Source: Isoetes engelmannii
Lineage: Eukaryota > Streptophyta > Lycopodiopsida > Isoetales > Isoetaceae
Length of the DNA stretch: 21,885 bases
NCBI GenBank assembly: GCA_011763485.2
Contig: JAANSK020263382.1
Location: forward strand, 1-21,885
Reading direction: 5' to 3'
Every line of letters begins with the position of its first letter. Position 1 is the stretch's first letter. Positions 8,702 to 18,497 of the stretch are shown in pieces. The position numbers and the translations under genes were made by a program. The notes below the pieces were generated by a model, which saw only the letters and a program-made list of their open reading frames with translations, did no database searches and was not told where the DNA came from.

Positions 8702-10052
8702 TTGACATGGGGATTCTCTATTATGTGTCTCCAATATTGGGAGGATATGTGCTGCATTTTGATTGACTCCTTCGATGGGAGGTCGTTCAGAGATTCTCAT
8801 TCTCTTTGGATGTATGATAGACCGTCATCATTCATGGAGAGCACTCTTCTACGGTCTTACACTGATGACGTGTTCAGACGGAGACTTAGACTGTCTAAAG
8901 CTACCTTCCATTATGTTTGTCATAACTTGGGCCCCATTCTTATACATGAAGACACGTGCATGCGCTTAGCTATTCCAGTAGAAAAGAGAGTGTGCATAGC
9001 TTTATGCAGATTGGCAACTGGAAATACCATTAAAGAAATTGCAGATATATATGGTGTAGGCTATACTACTGCCCAAAGAGCTATTTTTGAATTTTGTAAA
9101 GCAGTGAAGATTAGGCTTCATGACATGTGTATTAAGTGGCGTTCAGATGATAGATTATGGCAAAGAGCTTTGAGAAAGTAAGAGGAATCCCGCATGTTGT
9201 TGGTGCTATTGATGGTAGTCACTTGCCGATCATTGCTCCACATAAAAATGCACAAGATTATTATAACACGAAAGGATTCCATGCAGTTCTTCTTCAATTA
9301 ATTGTTTCATCGGATTGTTGTGTCTGGGATTATGATGTTGGATGGCAGATAGTATTCACGATTGGAAGCTATTTGAACAAACTGAAGCAGAAAGGAGAAT
9401 TAGAGATGGTATCTCGGTAATTATTGTCTTCTTGGAGGTGCAGCATATCCACCCAGGCCTTGGATGCTTCCACCATTTAAGGGACACAGGGATGGCTTGA
9501 GTAGGCTTCATTGAGTCGAGCACTAGAATGGCGGTCGAACATGCTTTTGGTATGCTAAAATCCAGGTTTAGAATTTTGTTAAAGCGTAACGATACTAAGT
9601 TGGATAGCATACCCGACATTGTTGCTACTTGTCTTGTTTTACATAACCTCTGCATCAGACATGGTGAGAAATTTGATAGTTCATGGACTGAAGAGGCGAA
9701 GTTGGAACTCCATAAAGCAATAGAATCTGAAAGGAAGACCAAACAATATGTGAATCGGATCAAGCGTTTGAATATTCTAGAGACTGAGGTAACAAAAGCA
9801 GCTTCATATGGTTTGCATAGAGTGGATGGAATTAATTTAAATCCCATGGAAGCCCTTGCAAGAGCACTTGAAGATGACAATGAAGCAGTTGCAACATTGA
9901 TTCAAAAAGCTCCTAAGACAGTCCAGGCAATTTCTGCAGCTAATTTGGCACGTTCCAATGCTTTGGCAACTATGTTGTACAAAAAGCAGTCCTTGGAGCT
10001 CGCTCGTGAGCAATTTGGTGACGAAGATACTGAGACCTCAGAGGAGGATTGA
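8702..10052 (+). pseudogene. PIF/Harbinger transposase (HARBI1-like DDE), broken
   Basis: Three successive frames give one recognisable Harbinger transposase. The first (8702 to about 9157) has the N-terminal helical part with YTDDVFRRRLRLSKATFHYV, RLATGNTIKEIADIYGVG and TTAQRAIFEFC. The second (9157 to about 9340) has VVGAIDGSHLPIIAP, with the first catalytic Asp, and YYNTKGFHAVLLQ. The third (about 9345-10052) has DSIHDWKLFEQTE, LLGGAAYPPRPWMLPPF, then FIESSTRMAVEHAFGMLKSR with the catalytic Glu, and a long acidic C-terminus ending EDTETSEED. In the third frame a TGA lies at 9498-9500, where part of the GHRDGLSR segment is lost. The second catalytic Asp, expected in LGDxxYP, is Gly (GGT at 9438-9440). 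The product would be inactive. The intact enzyme cuts and pastes the element at TTA/TAA targets. Confidence 0.9.
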
Positions 10053-11313
10053 ACTGATTGACACTATTATCTTATAGTTGCTTTGCATATTATTTGAGTT
10101 TTTAGAACTTATTAGTACTATTTCTTTACGATTTGTGATAGGATTATCTTTTGCAGGACATATGTTTTTGCAAATGATGGGTTAAGATGTTGATGCACTA
10201 AAACAGTTGGTATGTTTACTTGATTTGAATAGATATATGTCGTCTGGAATTGTTAAAGAGTTTTTTTACAGGTTTGTTATTCAGAATGATGAGTCCAAAC
10301 AGTGAATTTGTGGGGTTAGTAATGAACTTGTTAGGGATATATAGAGACCAGGGCTGATATTTGAGCAGATTTATGGTCTGCAACATGCTTCTAAAGTTAG
10401 AGAACATATAATTTTGTGTGATTATTAATTTCATTTGGCTAGATAAGCAGATTTTGATTCTTGAAACAATTCTTTTCTATTGTCAATTATGAAGGATCTA
10501 TTGGAACTGATTTAAAATCCCACAATTTTGTGGGCAATTTTTCTTGTAGAACTGTTTATGCATCTCTTTCTCGCATTCGTTTCTAAATTCCAATTTGAAA
10601 AAACTCTTGGATTGGGCATTGATATCACTGCATATGTGCTAGTGTGATACTGCTTTTGGCTATGCCTGTGAGTATAAGCACAGAAAGAAAAATATATCTT
10701 TCTGTTGCTGAAGCCTTGGCAGGAAGGACAAACCTTTCTCATGTTTACATAGGTATTTGGCAATACCCAGATTCGGCATCTGTGTGTGTGCATCGATTCA
10801 GCTTGGTCGATGGATCACTACAAACGGAGAGAGTCAAACGATTTGAGAGAAGTCGATAATAAATGTGAAGTTTGACGTGGCGAATAATTTCTCTCAAGTG
10901 GAATCATGTATCTGGTTTCAGAAGTTATTTTTAGTGGCATTTGTTGCCACATAGGTAACTGCGACGTCCACCAGTGGAATCTGGGCCTTAGATTTTGTTG
11001 CCCCTTTTTGGGCAATGATCGTCATCATTTGTTTGAGGAGCCTGCACATGGCTTGCTATTGTCACGGCACGATGGCAGGTACAAACAACTCTTCTCTTGC
11101 AGTATGGTTTATTGTGTTCCACGTTTTTCGTCAGTTGTTGATCCAACTTCTTTATTTGCATACTTTATGGCGTTGTTTTGAAGTTTCATTTGAACCACAA
11201 ATGCAAAGAATATTCTACACATTCTTCCAGATCAACACACACAAACTTTTTGAAGCGAAAATTCACACATTCAATAGTGCGAAACAACCTTATGGTAGAA
11301 AACTTTGTATTCA
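10053..11313. other. Non-coding stretch after the transposase
   Basis: No family is recognised. Open frames at 10644-10859 and 10906-11338 are short and lack motifs. A 6-bp palindrome, GTGGCA/TGCCAC, lies at 10935-10951. The 3' end of the Harbinger-like element should be here, but no inverted repeat matching the 3966-4400 region was found by eye. Confidence 0.4.
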
Positions 11314-12078
11314 TTTTTTTTTTTTTTTTTTTGGATGAAAGGGAGCTTTTAATTACTTAATGAAAAGAGTACATAAAGGATGAAATATTAACCAAGGGAA
11401 AAAGACCTCCCTTGGAACAACTTACCAACCTACAAACAGGAAACACCAACTGCTTGAGCTTAAGGAGCAATTGAGTATTTGCAACCTCTGCGCAACAAAA
11501 ATGATAAGAAGAAGAAGAACTGAATGCAAATTGTTCCTCCTGTAAAATTAGACAGCCGACAGGAGGAACTGTTTGTACAGGAAAACTATACACAAAATGA
11601 AACTCGAAAGGTCTTCAAAATTTGAAGTGTGTAGCACTGCAACACTGTATAAACTTGCAACTGTAGATGTACTTGAGCAACAACATAATTGATTCCATCT
11701 TCATTGATCAATAGTTGTCAAAGTATGGTGAAGTTTCTTCAGATTGGAACCACACGAAGTCCTCATCAAATTCCCCAATACCTAGATCCAGTAGAATAGG
11801 AAGAGACTGCCAAGCAATGTTTGTCCATGTGTGGATGTAAGCTATGACCCAAAGGAAATGGAAGTTGATACAAGAAAAGGCAATAGTTCCTTCTGACACA
11901 AGCTACTCATATGATAAAAATAACTGTTCTTAAAAGCCTGGTATTGCAGAGTAGACATAAATGGGCTAAAAGAGAAGAGAAGGATGTCCAGGATCCAAGC
12001 CTGATAACCATGAAGCAAAATTTTCTTGAAGGAGGTAACAAACGCATGAAGATGTGGTGGTCTAGTTTCTCCCAAAGC
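11314..12078 (-). mobile_element. 3' end of a minus-strand LINE (left part, split by the plus-strand LINE)
   Basis: A run of 19 T at 11314-11332 is the poly(A) tail of a minus-strand element. Before the tail, on that strand, the 3' end reads like plant LINE 3' regions (TACTCTTTTCATTAAG near 11355, then CTCCCTTTCATCC). An open frame from 12078 down to 11842 gives the end of a protein (TRPPHLHAFVTSFKKILLHG). That frame continues the open frame that stops at the right-hand insertion edge near 18498, in its last residues ALEET, so both pieces belong to one element interrupted by the LINE at 12079-18477. The remaining sequence down to 11333 is 3' untranslated region. Confidence 0.8.
12064..12078. 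repeat. Left target-site duplication of the full-length LINE
   Basis: AGTTTCTCCCAAAGC here matches AGTTTCTTCCAAAGC at 18483-18497 at 14 of 15 positions. The copies flank the plus-strand LINE exactly: its 5' end starts at 12079, and its poly(A) plus five G end at 18482. Confidence 0.88.
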
Positions 12079-12481
12079 TATTGTCGCTAGGGATGGCGGT
12101 GGAGATCCGAAAATTGAGGCCGGTTGACGGTGGCGCCTCCGAGGGTAAGCTATGGTGAATGGAATTCCTTGGTGATGCAAGGATTCTTTCCAGATGAGCT
12201 ATTCACTCCAATAATCTCCTCTACCATCGACTTCCCAATCTTACTTGAGGAGTCTTGGTTGGGGGAGCATGTTGGTGACAGAAATGCCTCTGCAAGTGGC
12301 ACTTTCCACGTCCATTGTAGCTGGTCCGAAGCAAAATTTTTAGTTAAGGTTTACTCTCAGTTTGCAGTTTGATATTAGAGCTAGGTTCTCTTGGTTCAGA
12401 AAAAAGGAAAAAAGATTGAAAAAAAGTGGTTAGATCTTGGTGTTCAGTTTGGGCTTGTGTTTGTGTTAGTTTTTTTGAAAA

Positions 12482-14164
12482 ATGGAAAAGGGTAAGAACG
12501 TTATGGGTGTCACAGAAAGCGACAGTGGTAGCATCAACGATCAGATATTGGAATCCGGGCCGGATTGTTTGCTTACAATTGCCAGGAAGGTGGCTGATAT
12601 GTCAGAATAGGAGAGGGGTAGATTGGCACAGTTATTGAGGAAATCTGGGGAATGTCAGGAGGGTACATTTATTAATGAGGCAGCAGTCAGCATTAATGGG
12701 GAAAAAAGGGGAGAGAATGTTACAGGAAAAATAATGTCTTTTGGGGAATTCTTAACGACCTTGTTGGAGAGGCAGCACAACATAGTAAGGCCGATTCTCG
12801 ATCACCTAAACAAGCTGCAGGAAGAGGATGGAAGGGAGGTCGAGAAAAGAACAAAACATGTGTTTCACGATAAAATTCTTAAAAATTCGTTTGTTGAAGC
12901 AAGATTGAAGCAAGTGGCCAGTAGAGCAGTGATTGGTTGTGTAAGACATGAGGGAGTAAAACTCCCGATGACCAAATCTGAGCTTGAAAAGCTGATTGAT
13001 GACGTTTCTATTTCTAAAATTTACTGGCTTGATTCCCCCTTTTTATTGTTGAATGTGGGAATGAAGTTTCTGTCAAGCTTTTGCTTAAACAAGGATCGAT
13101 TTTGAAAGCCAACACCCAAATTCTCTTCCAAAAATGGTATCCGGCCTTCGATCCCCAGGATTTAAGGCAACTCTTCCACCCTGCATGGGCTTCTGTACGG
13201 GGTTTGAGTCCAATATATTGGAGTGAAGAAATTCTGAAAATGCTCTTCCAAGAAATCGGTGATTTTATAGGAATGGAGGCGTTGCCAGATCAACCACCCA
13301 GAGTGTGGGTTCAAATTGATCTGTTAAAGTCTATCCCTTCGAGGATTGACTATGTGGATTATTTCGGGCTGAAAAAAGCCTTCCTCTCATTTGGAGAGGT
13401 CTTCCTCCGCCTTGTGGTGTGTGTGAAATTAGATTGCATGGAGAAGGAGTCTGTAGGGGGCGCAAGGAGTCTGTTACTTCTCAGGAACATCCTAATCCTT
13501 GGATTACTCCTGAAAAAAATCCAGCCCAGCATTTGAGCAGCAGCAATCTGCCCAAAGGAAAGAAAGGAGAGAATGGATAAGGAAAATCTATGAGCCCAAG
13601 GGAACTGTCAGAGTTCTTAACAAGGGAATATTCATCTGTGAACCACAATTCCCAAGCTCAGTAGCTCTAACTCCTTCTCCATCCCCCTCTCCTATTTTAG
13701 AGCAGGGGGAATGCTCGAGGATAAAGCTCCCCTCTCAAATTTTGTTCCCACAAAGTCCTATCCAAAAATCATTTAATCCAGGGCAGTTAGATGAACTTGG
13801 TGAGCCTAATGGGCAATAGCCTTTCAATCTAATCCCAAATGAGTCTTCCCCAGATAGAGAGGGCTTGCAGGATAAATCTAATGATGAGCCAAATAGTGGG
13901 CAACAACAATTAGATTTGTGCAAGCAATCTAATTGTGAGCTTCAAAATATGGCTAAACAAGATCTAACCAAGCATGTCTCTTGGAATATAGAGCAGGATG
14001 AAGAGCAGGAAATTCTTCCAACTGATGAGGTGGTAATGTCCTCTCCTGTGCCTCAGGGGATTGACAAATTTTACACTCCTCAGACATCCAAAAGAAGAAA
14101 TAGTAAAATGTTCCTCATAAACCCGGATGGGCCAACCTCAAATACCAGAAATAAGATTTTATGA
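12482..14164 (+). pseudogene. LINE ORF1 (DUF4283-like nucleic-acid-binding protein), broken
   Basis: The start ATG 12482 is chosen because the frame runs on through TAG 12608 into the long open stretch up to 13105 (IMSFGEFLTTLLERQHNIVRP). After a frame change near 13085, the segment FQKWYPAFDPQDLRQLFHPA, followed by WASVRGLSPIYWSEEILKML and RVWVQIDL (about 13130-13330), has the shape of DUF4283, the ORF1 domain of plant L1 elements thought to bind RNA. A cysteine cluster after it (near 13410-13440) may be a ruined zinc knuckle. From about 13540 to 13865 the frame is badly eroded. The last open piece is acidic and ends in TRNKIL at a TGA (14162-14164) that overlaps the ORF2 ATG. The protein would coat LINE RNA in the ribonucleoprotein particle. 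Confidence 0.75.
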
Positions 14165-17100
14165 AGATTGTTAGTTGAAATTTGAGAGGAATAAAGGATC
14201 CTATGAAGAGAAAAAGGGCCATGATTGCCTTGCAAGAACTTAAAGCTGATATTATTTTTCTGCAGGAGCATAGATTACCCCAGTTTGAAGCATCCAACTT
14301 AGGGGAATGGATCTACACTGGTAGTGGCTCTACCTGGGCTGCTACTGATGGTACTAAGGGGGGGATTTGTACAATTTGGAAGGGCCTATCTTGCTCAGGT
14401 TCATATGTAGCTCCCTCTGGTAGGTGGTCAGCTAGTTTTCTAGAGATTGAGGGCCACAGCACAGGGTTTCTAAATGTTTATGCCTCTACTGAACCAAATG
14501 AGAGAGAAGCCCAATGGGAAGAGATGAGGTTATGGATTGAAGGGAAAATTCAGGTAGACGATTGGTTTCTTGCTGGTGATTTTAACAACACCCCTCTTTG
14601 GGATCAAAAATTGGGAAAGAAACTGAACATGACTAGAAAAGAGAGATGGGAGTGGGATCAGTTAACCAGCATCTTCATTTACCGTCCCCCTTCTTCTTCA
14701 ACTCATTACTCTTGGAGTAACAAAAGGAAGGGCTCGGATAGGACCTTTTGTCTTCTTGACAGGTTCTATAGTTCTACAATAGATCTGGATGTTTGGGATC
14801 AAGCAATTGTGAAATCTGGTTGTAGCAATTCAATATCTGATCATTTTCCTCAGATCTTGGAAACCAGCCAGCTCCCAGCTCGGGGGAAGTTGGAGAATAC
14901 TCCATTCAAATTCAACACCTTACTTCTTCATCAAAAGGTATTTTGTGATCAATTTAGGGAGTTTTTTTCCTCCCTCCCAAAGATAGAAAACAATCGTTCT
15001 ATGGGATTGTTTGTTAGCAAATTCAAACAGCTCAAAGATTGGATAAAGAAGTGGGGGAAAGATTGGAATGATAAGAAAAGAAAACAAAAGCAGGACATCT
15101 ATTCCAGAATGAAGACAGTTAGGGCGCAACTCTTCCTGGACAAGAACAACATACTTTTACAACAAGCAGAAGAGAGGCTGGAAATAGAGGTTAAACACAT
15201 TGAAGAGTTGGAGGCTCAGTCCCTGGCAATTAAGAGCAAATGTCAGTATGTTGCTCACATGGATAAAGGTAACTCTTCATTTTTCTTCAAAGCTGCCAAA
15301 AACAGGATCTTGAACAATGGCATCCTCTCTGTCAAGGACGATAATGATGGTCTCATATAGGGCCAGGGCAATATCCAACAGTTCTTTATTCAAAAATATA
15401 TGGAGTTGTTTGATGATAAACACTCCACAAATACAAAACTCGGAAAGTTCTTTGATCTCATAGAGACGAATGATCTTGACAATGCTTGCCTAACTGTCAT
15501 TCCTTCGAAACAGGAGATTTTTTCTACCCTCAAATCAATGGCAGCTGGCAAAAGCCCTAGTCCTGATGGATTCACTCCTGATTTCTATTTGGAATTTTGG
15601 GACATTTTGCAAGATGATGTCACCACATTCATTCAAGGGGCCTGGACTTCAGATTGCCTCCACCCTGCAGTGAATGCTGGCCTTATTGCTTTAGTGCCTA
15701 AGGTGGACAAACCCTCAAGATTTTCAGATTGGAGGCCGATTTCTCTGACCAACATGAGTTACAAGGTCCTAGCCAAAATCTTGGCAAACAGGATGAAGCC
15801 AATCCTAAACAGAATCATCAGCCCTGTTCAGACAACTTTTCTACCTTCTAGATCTATTCTTGATAATTTTATTAGTGCTTATGAAGGATTACATTGGAAT
15901 AAAGTTACTGATCAGAACAGTATGTTGCTTAAGTTGGATTTTAAAAGGGCCTTTGATACTATCCACTGGGATTTTCTTCACAAGGCCATGGAGACACTTG
16001 GATTCTCCTAGCAGGTAACAAAGGTGATTCAAGCTTTTAACAAAGAGGCAAGATCTGCTCTTTTAGTCAATGGAGCTCCCGCTGAATTCTTTCCATGCAA
16101 AATAGGAGTTTGACAAGGATGCCCCTTGACCCCATATTTGTTCCTCATTGTAGCAGAGATGGTGACCAGAGTTGTAGCTAAACTTCAGCAATTAGGGAAA
16201 TTGGACTGCCTGCAAATGCCTGAAGGGAATCTTCTCTCCATGCAATATGCAGATGACACTTTCCTTTTCCTGAAACATGATGGAAGAAGTGTTCACGAAT
16301 TTTTTGCTGCTATGGATACTTTTGGCAAAGCCTCTGGGGTTTATCTGAACAAAGCTAAATGTGTGATCTTGTTGGATACTAAGGACACTAGTATTGCAGG
16401 TATCTCAGTCTTAGGTAAGAACTTGGCTACAAAGCTGCTTGGTCTTCCTTTGACAATGGACATGGGATTACATGGTCTCTGGACCCCCATCACAAACATG
16501 ATTAAGAAGAAGTTCATGACATATCCTGCTTCCCTCTATTTGGCTGGCAGAATTGAAATAGTCAACAGTGTGATTGCCAGTACACACATTTACTTTTCTT
16601 CTGCCATCATTGCTGACAAAGCTACTTATGTTGAAATTGAAATAGCAATGAGGAAGTTTATCTGGCAGGGGGATCATAAGGTGGCTTGGTACAATCTCAC
16701 AACACCTAGAAGTATGGGAGGACTTGGCTGCAAGGACCTTTCAGGCTTTAGCTGCCAAACTTGCCTGGCGAGCTCTGTTTGCTGAACATGGCTCACCTGC
16801 TCTTTCATTCATCAGATACTGGGTGAACAAATCAAAGCCTGTAGGCAGTACTTCCATTGAACACCAGCTTCCTGACTCTGCCTTCTACCAGCTGGTGGCT
16901 GCTCCTCACAATCTCTTCAATTATGAGGAGACTCCTGGATGCCTGGAATGAAGCATGTCATTGTTTCCATGCTGAAGACATCAATACTGTAAGTTCAAAT
17001 TTTCATTTCTTTTGGCATCACAACTTACAGCCTCAAAATTCTGGATGTTTGGCTCTCAAGCACCCAAGAAAATACAAGGAGTGGTCTCAAGCAGGAATCT

Positions 17101-18215
17101 CCACCATCTCTGATCTCAGGCAGGGTGATCAATGGATCTATTGGCATGAAATTTCTTTGAAGGTTAGTATCTCCACAATAAATAGGAAAATATTTGTGGA
17201 TGTTTTACAGGCATTGGAGAATTGGGTTGATTCTCAATCCCCAATCTCCTGGAGATGTGGAAATAGTGTGAAATATTCAGTCTCCAAAATTTATCTTCTA
17301 TTGCTTGATCCTCCAGAACTGAAGGTGGTCATTAAATGGAGGTGCCGAATGCAATAGCTGTCAAGTTGGTGGTTGATGGTTGGACAACCTACTGTACAAA
17401 GAAGATATTACTGTTTAGGTGGCTGCTCATCAACCAGAGCCTCCCAACAAATGAGAGGGCAGCCAGGTATTCTCAGAGGACTTCAAGCCTATGCCCTCTT
17501 GGATGCTCACAGCTTGAAACCAATCTGCATGTTTTTCAATGCCCAAGACTCACCCCTTTTTGGTCATGGGTATCTAACCTCTGTGCTGCTACCGCAGGTT
17601 CTACAAGCTCGGATTTCCTAAACTCCTTAGAATTTCCAAATGCCTTTCTTGGTACCATTCGGACCATAGCCCTTTGGTCAGTCTTGAAGCACAGAAATAG
17701 AGTTTGTTATGACTCAAAAGCTTTTAACCTGCACTGGATAAAAGCTTGTTTCCAATTGATCCTCATTGAAACGACTCTAGCCCATAGGAAACTTAAAGGC
17801 TTGGCTTATGACAGAAATTGGGATTCCCTGGGGAGCTTTCATGGCTTCTATGCCTTCTTTAAATTATCTATTTCTGATGATGTTATTGATGATGGCAGAG
17901 TTTGTTTGGCACCACTTCGAGCTGATGTTCCCACCTGAACTTGGGATGTACAAGAAGCCCATCCTGGAAAAGTGGACAAGGAGCAAAATTGAAGACAAAA
18001 TGAAAACCCTTAAGCAAGAAATCCTTGCTCAGACTGCAATTGGTACCATCTTGGAGGATGAAGATCTCTGGTGGTGGAATAGCTTGAAGGCATTCTTTGC
18101 TACAAAATGGGAGGAGCACTTTGACATTACTTCCAAATTGATGCTGGAATTCATGGACCATACTCCCTTTGATCTGGACAAGCTGGAGACCTTCTTTGGC
18201 TTGGGTACAGGTTGA
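14161..18215 (+). pseudogene. LINE ORF2: endonuclease, reverse transcriptase, zinc-binding C-terminus; broken
   Basis: The start ATG 14161 begins MKIVS, with TGA 14176 where the family has the Trp of SWN. The apurinic-type endonuclease follows: LQEHRLP (about 14263), LAGDFNN (about 14572) and SISDHFPQI (about 14830). The RT domain spans about 15680-16480: SDWRPISLTNMSYK, SMLLKLDFKRAFDTIHW, QGCPLTPYLF, and YADD at 16246-16257 with both aspartates kept. One frame runs from 14161 to about 16730, interrupted only by TGA 14176, TAG 15358, TAG 16009 and TGA 16111. The frame then shifts near 16735, near 16930 and near 17345. The zinc-binding RT C-terminus (CSQLETNLHVFQCPRLTPFW) lies at about 17390-17570. 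One frame ends at 17938, while an overlapping frame stays open to 18215 and looks coding, so the true C-terminus is unclear. Confidence 0.9.
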
Positions 18216-18376
18216 ACCCCTGGAGTTCACTCTGGGATATGCATGATTGCAGGTTGCTGAAAAAACTTTAAAACTCTATTCTAATTATGCATAGTTATAA
18301 TGGTCTCGGCTAATTTTGTTAATCTAAAGCTGAGACCTATTTTTCCTGTTTTCACTTGGCCTCCTGGCTGAGTACT

Positions 18377-18414
18377 TAGTCACAAAGGTTTGTTTTTTTT
18401 TTCCTTTGTGACTA
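18377..18414 (+). promoter_or_regulatory. Perfect 12-bp stem-loop in the LINE 3' untranslated region
   Basis: TAGTCACAAAGG (18377-18388) and CCTTTGTGACTA (18403-18414) are exact reverse complements around a 14-base T-rich loop. The hairpin ends 52 bases before the poly(A). Some LINE lineages, including plant L1 lineages, are known to use a 3' stem-loop as the template mark read by their own reverse transcriptase. That role is inferred here. Confidence 0.65.
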
Positions 18415-18482
18415 CTGTATATTCATGTAATTTCCTTTGCATGTAATGCAATACTGCCTTAACCTCAAAAAAAAAAAGGGGG

Positions 18483-18497
18483 AGTTTCTTCCAAAGC
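18483..18497. repeat. Right target-site duplication of the full-length LINE
   Basis: AGTTTCTTCCAAAGC is the partner of 12064-12078, with one difference in 15. It lies directly after the poly(A) and five G. Confidence 0.88.

Larger units (their letters stand above)
12079..18477 (+). mobile_element. Full-length L1-type LINE retrotransposon, inactive
   Basis: The element is about 6.4 kb. It has a 5' untranslated region of about 400 bases, ORF1 (12482-14164), ORF2 (14161 to about 18215), a 3' untranslated region with a perfect stem-loop, and an 11-base poly(A) at 18467-18477. It is flanked by a 15-bp target duplication and is nested in a minus-strand LINE of a related family. Five G follow the poly(A) before the duplication and are unexplained. 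Both ORFs carry stops and frame changes, so the copy is dead. Most domains are still easy to read, and one mismatch in the target duplication suggests moderate age. The nesting makes it younger than the minus-strand LINE. Confidence 0.93.

Noticed and set aside
9356-9880. Long minus-strand open frame (174 codons) across the transposase
   Set aside because: It lies opposite the well-recognised Harbinger transposase frame and shows no family resemblance.
10935-10951. GTGGCA/TGCCAC palindrome as a Harbinger terminal repeat
   Set aside because: Six base pairs are too few, and no partner was found upstream of 4400.
12124-12372. 82-codon open frame as a separate gene
   Set aside because: It lies wholly in the 5' untranslated region of the full-length LINE and has no recognised motif. 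A short upstream frame with regulatory effect cannot be excluded.
13735-13923. Minus-strand open frames within the LINE
   Set aside because: They are shadows of LINE ORF1/ORF2 coding sequence in the opposite direction and have no motifs.
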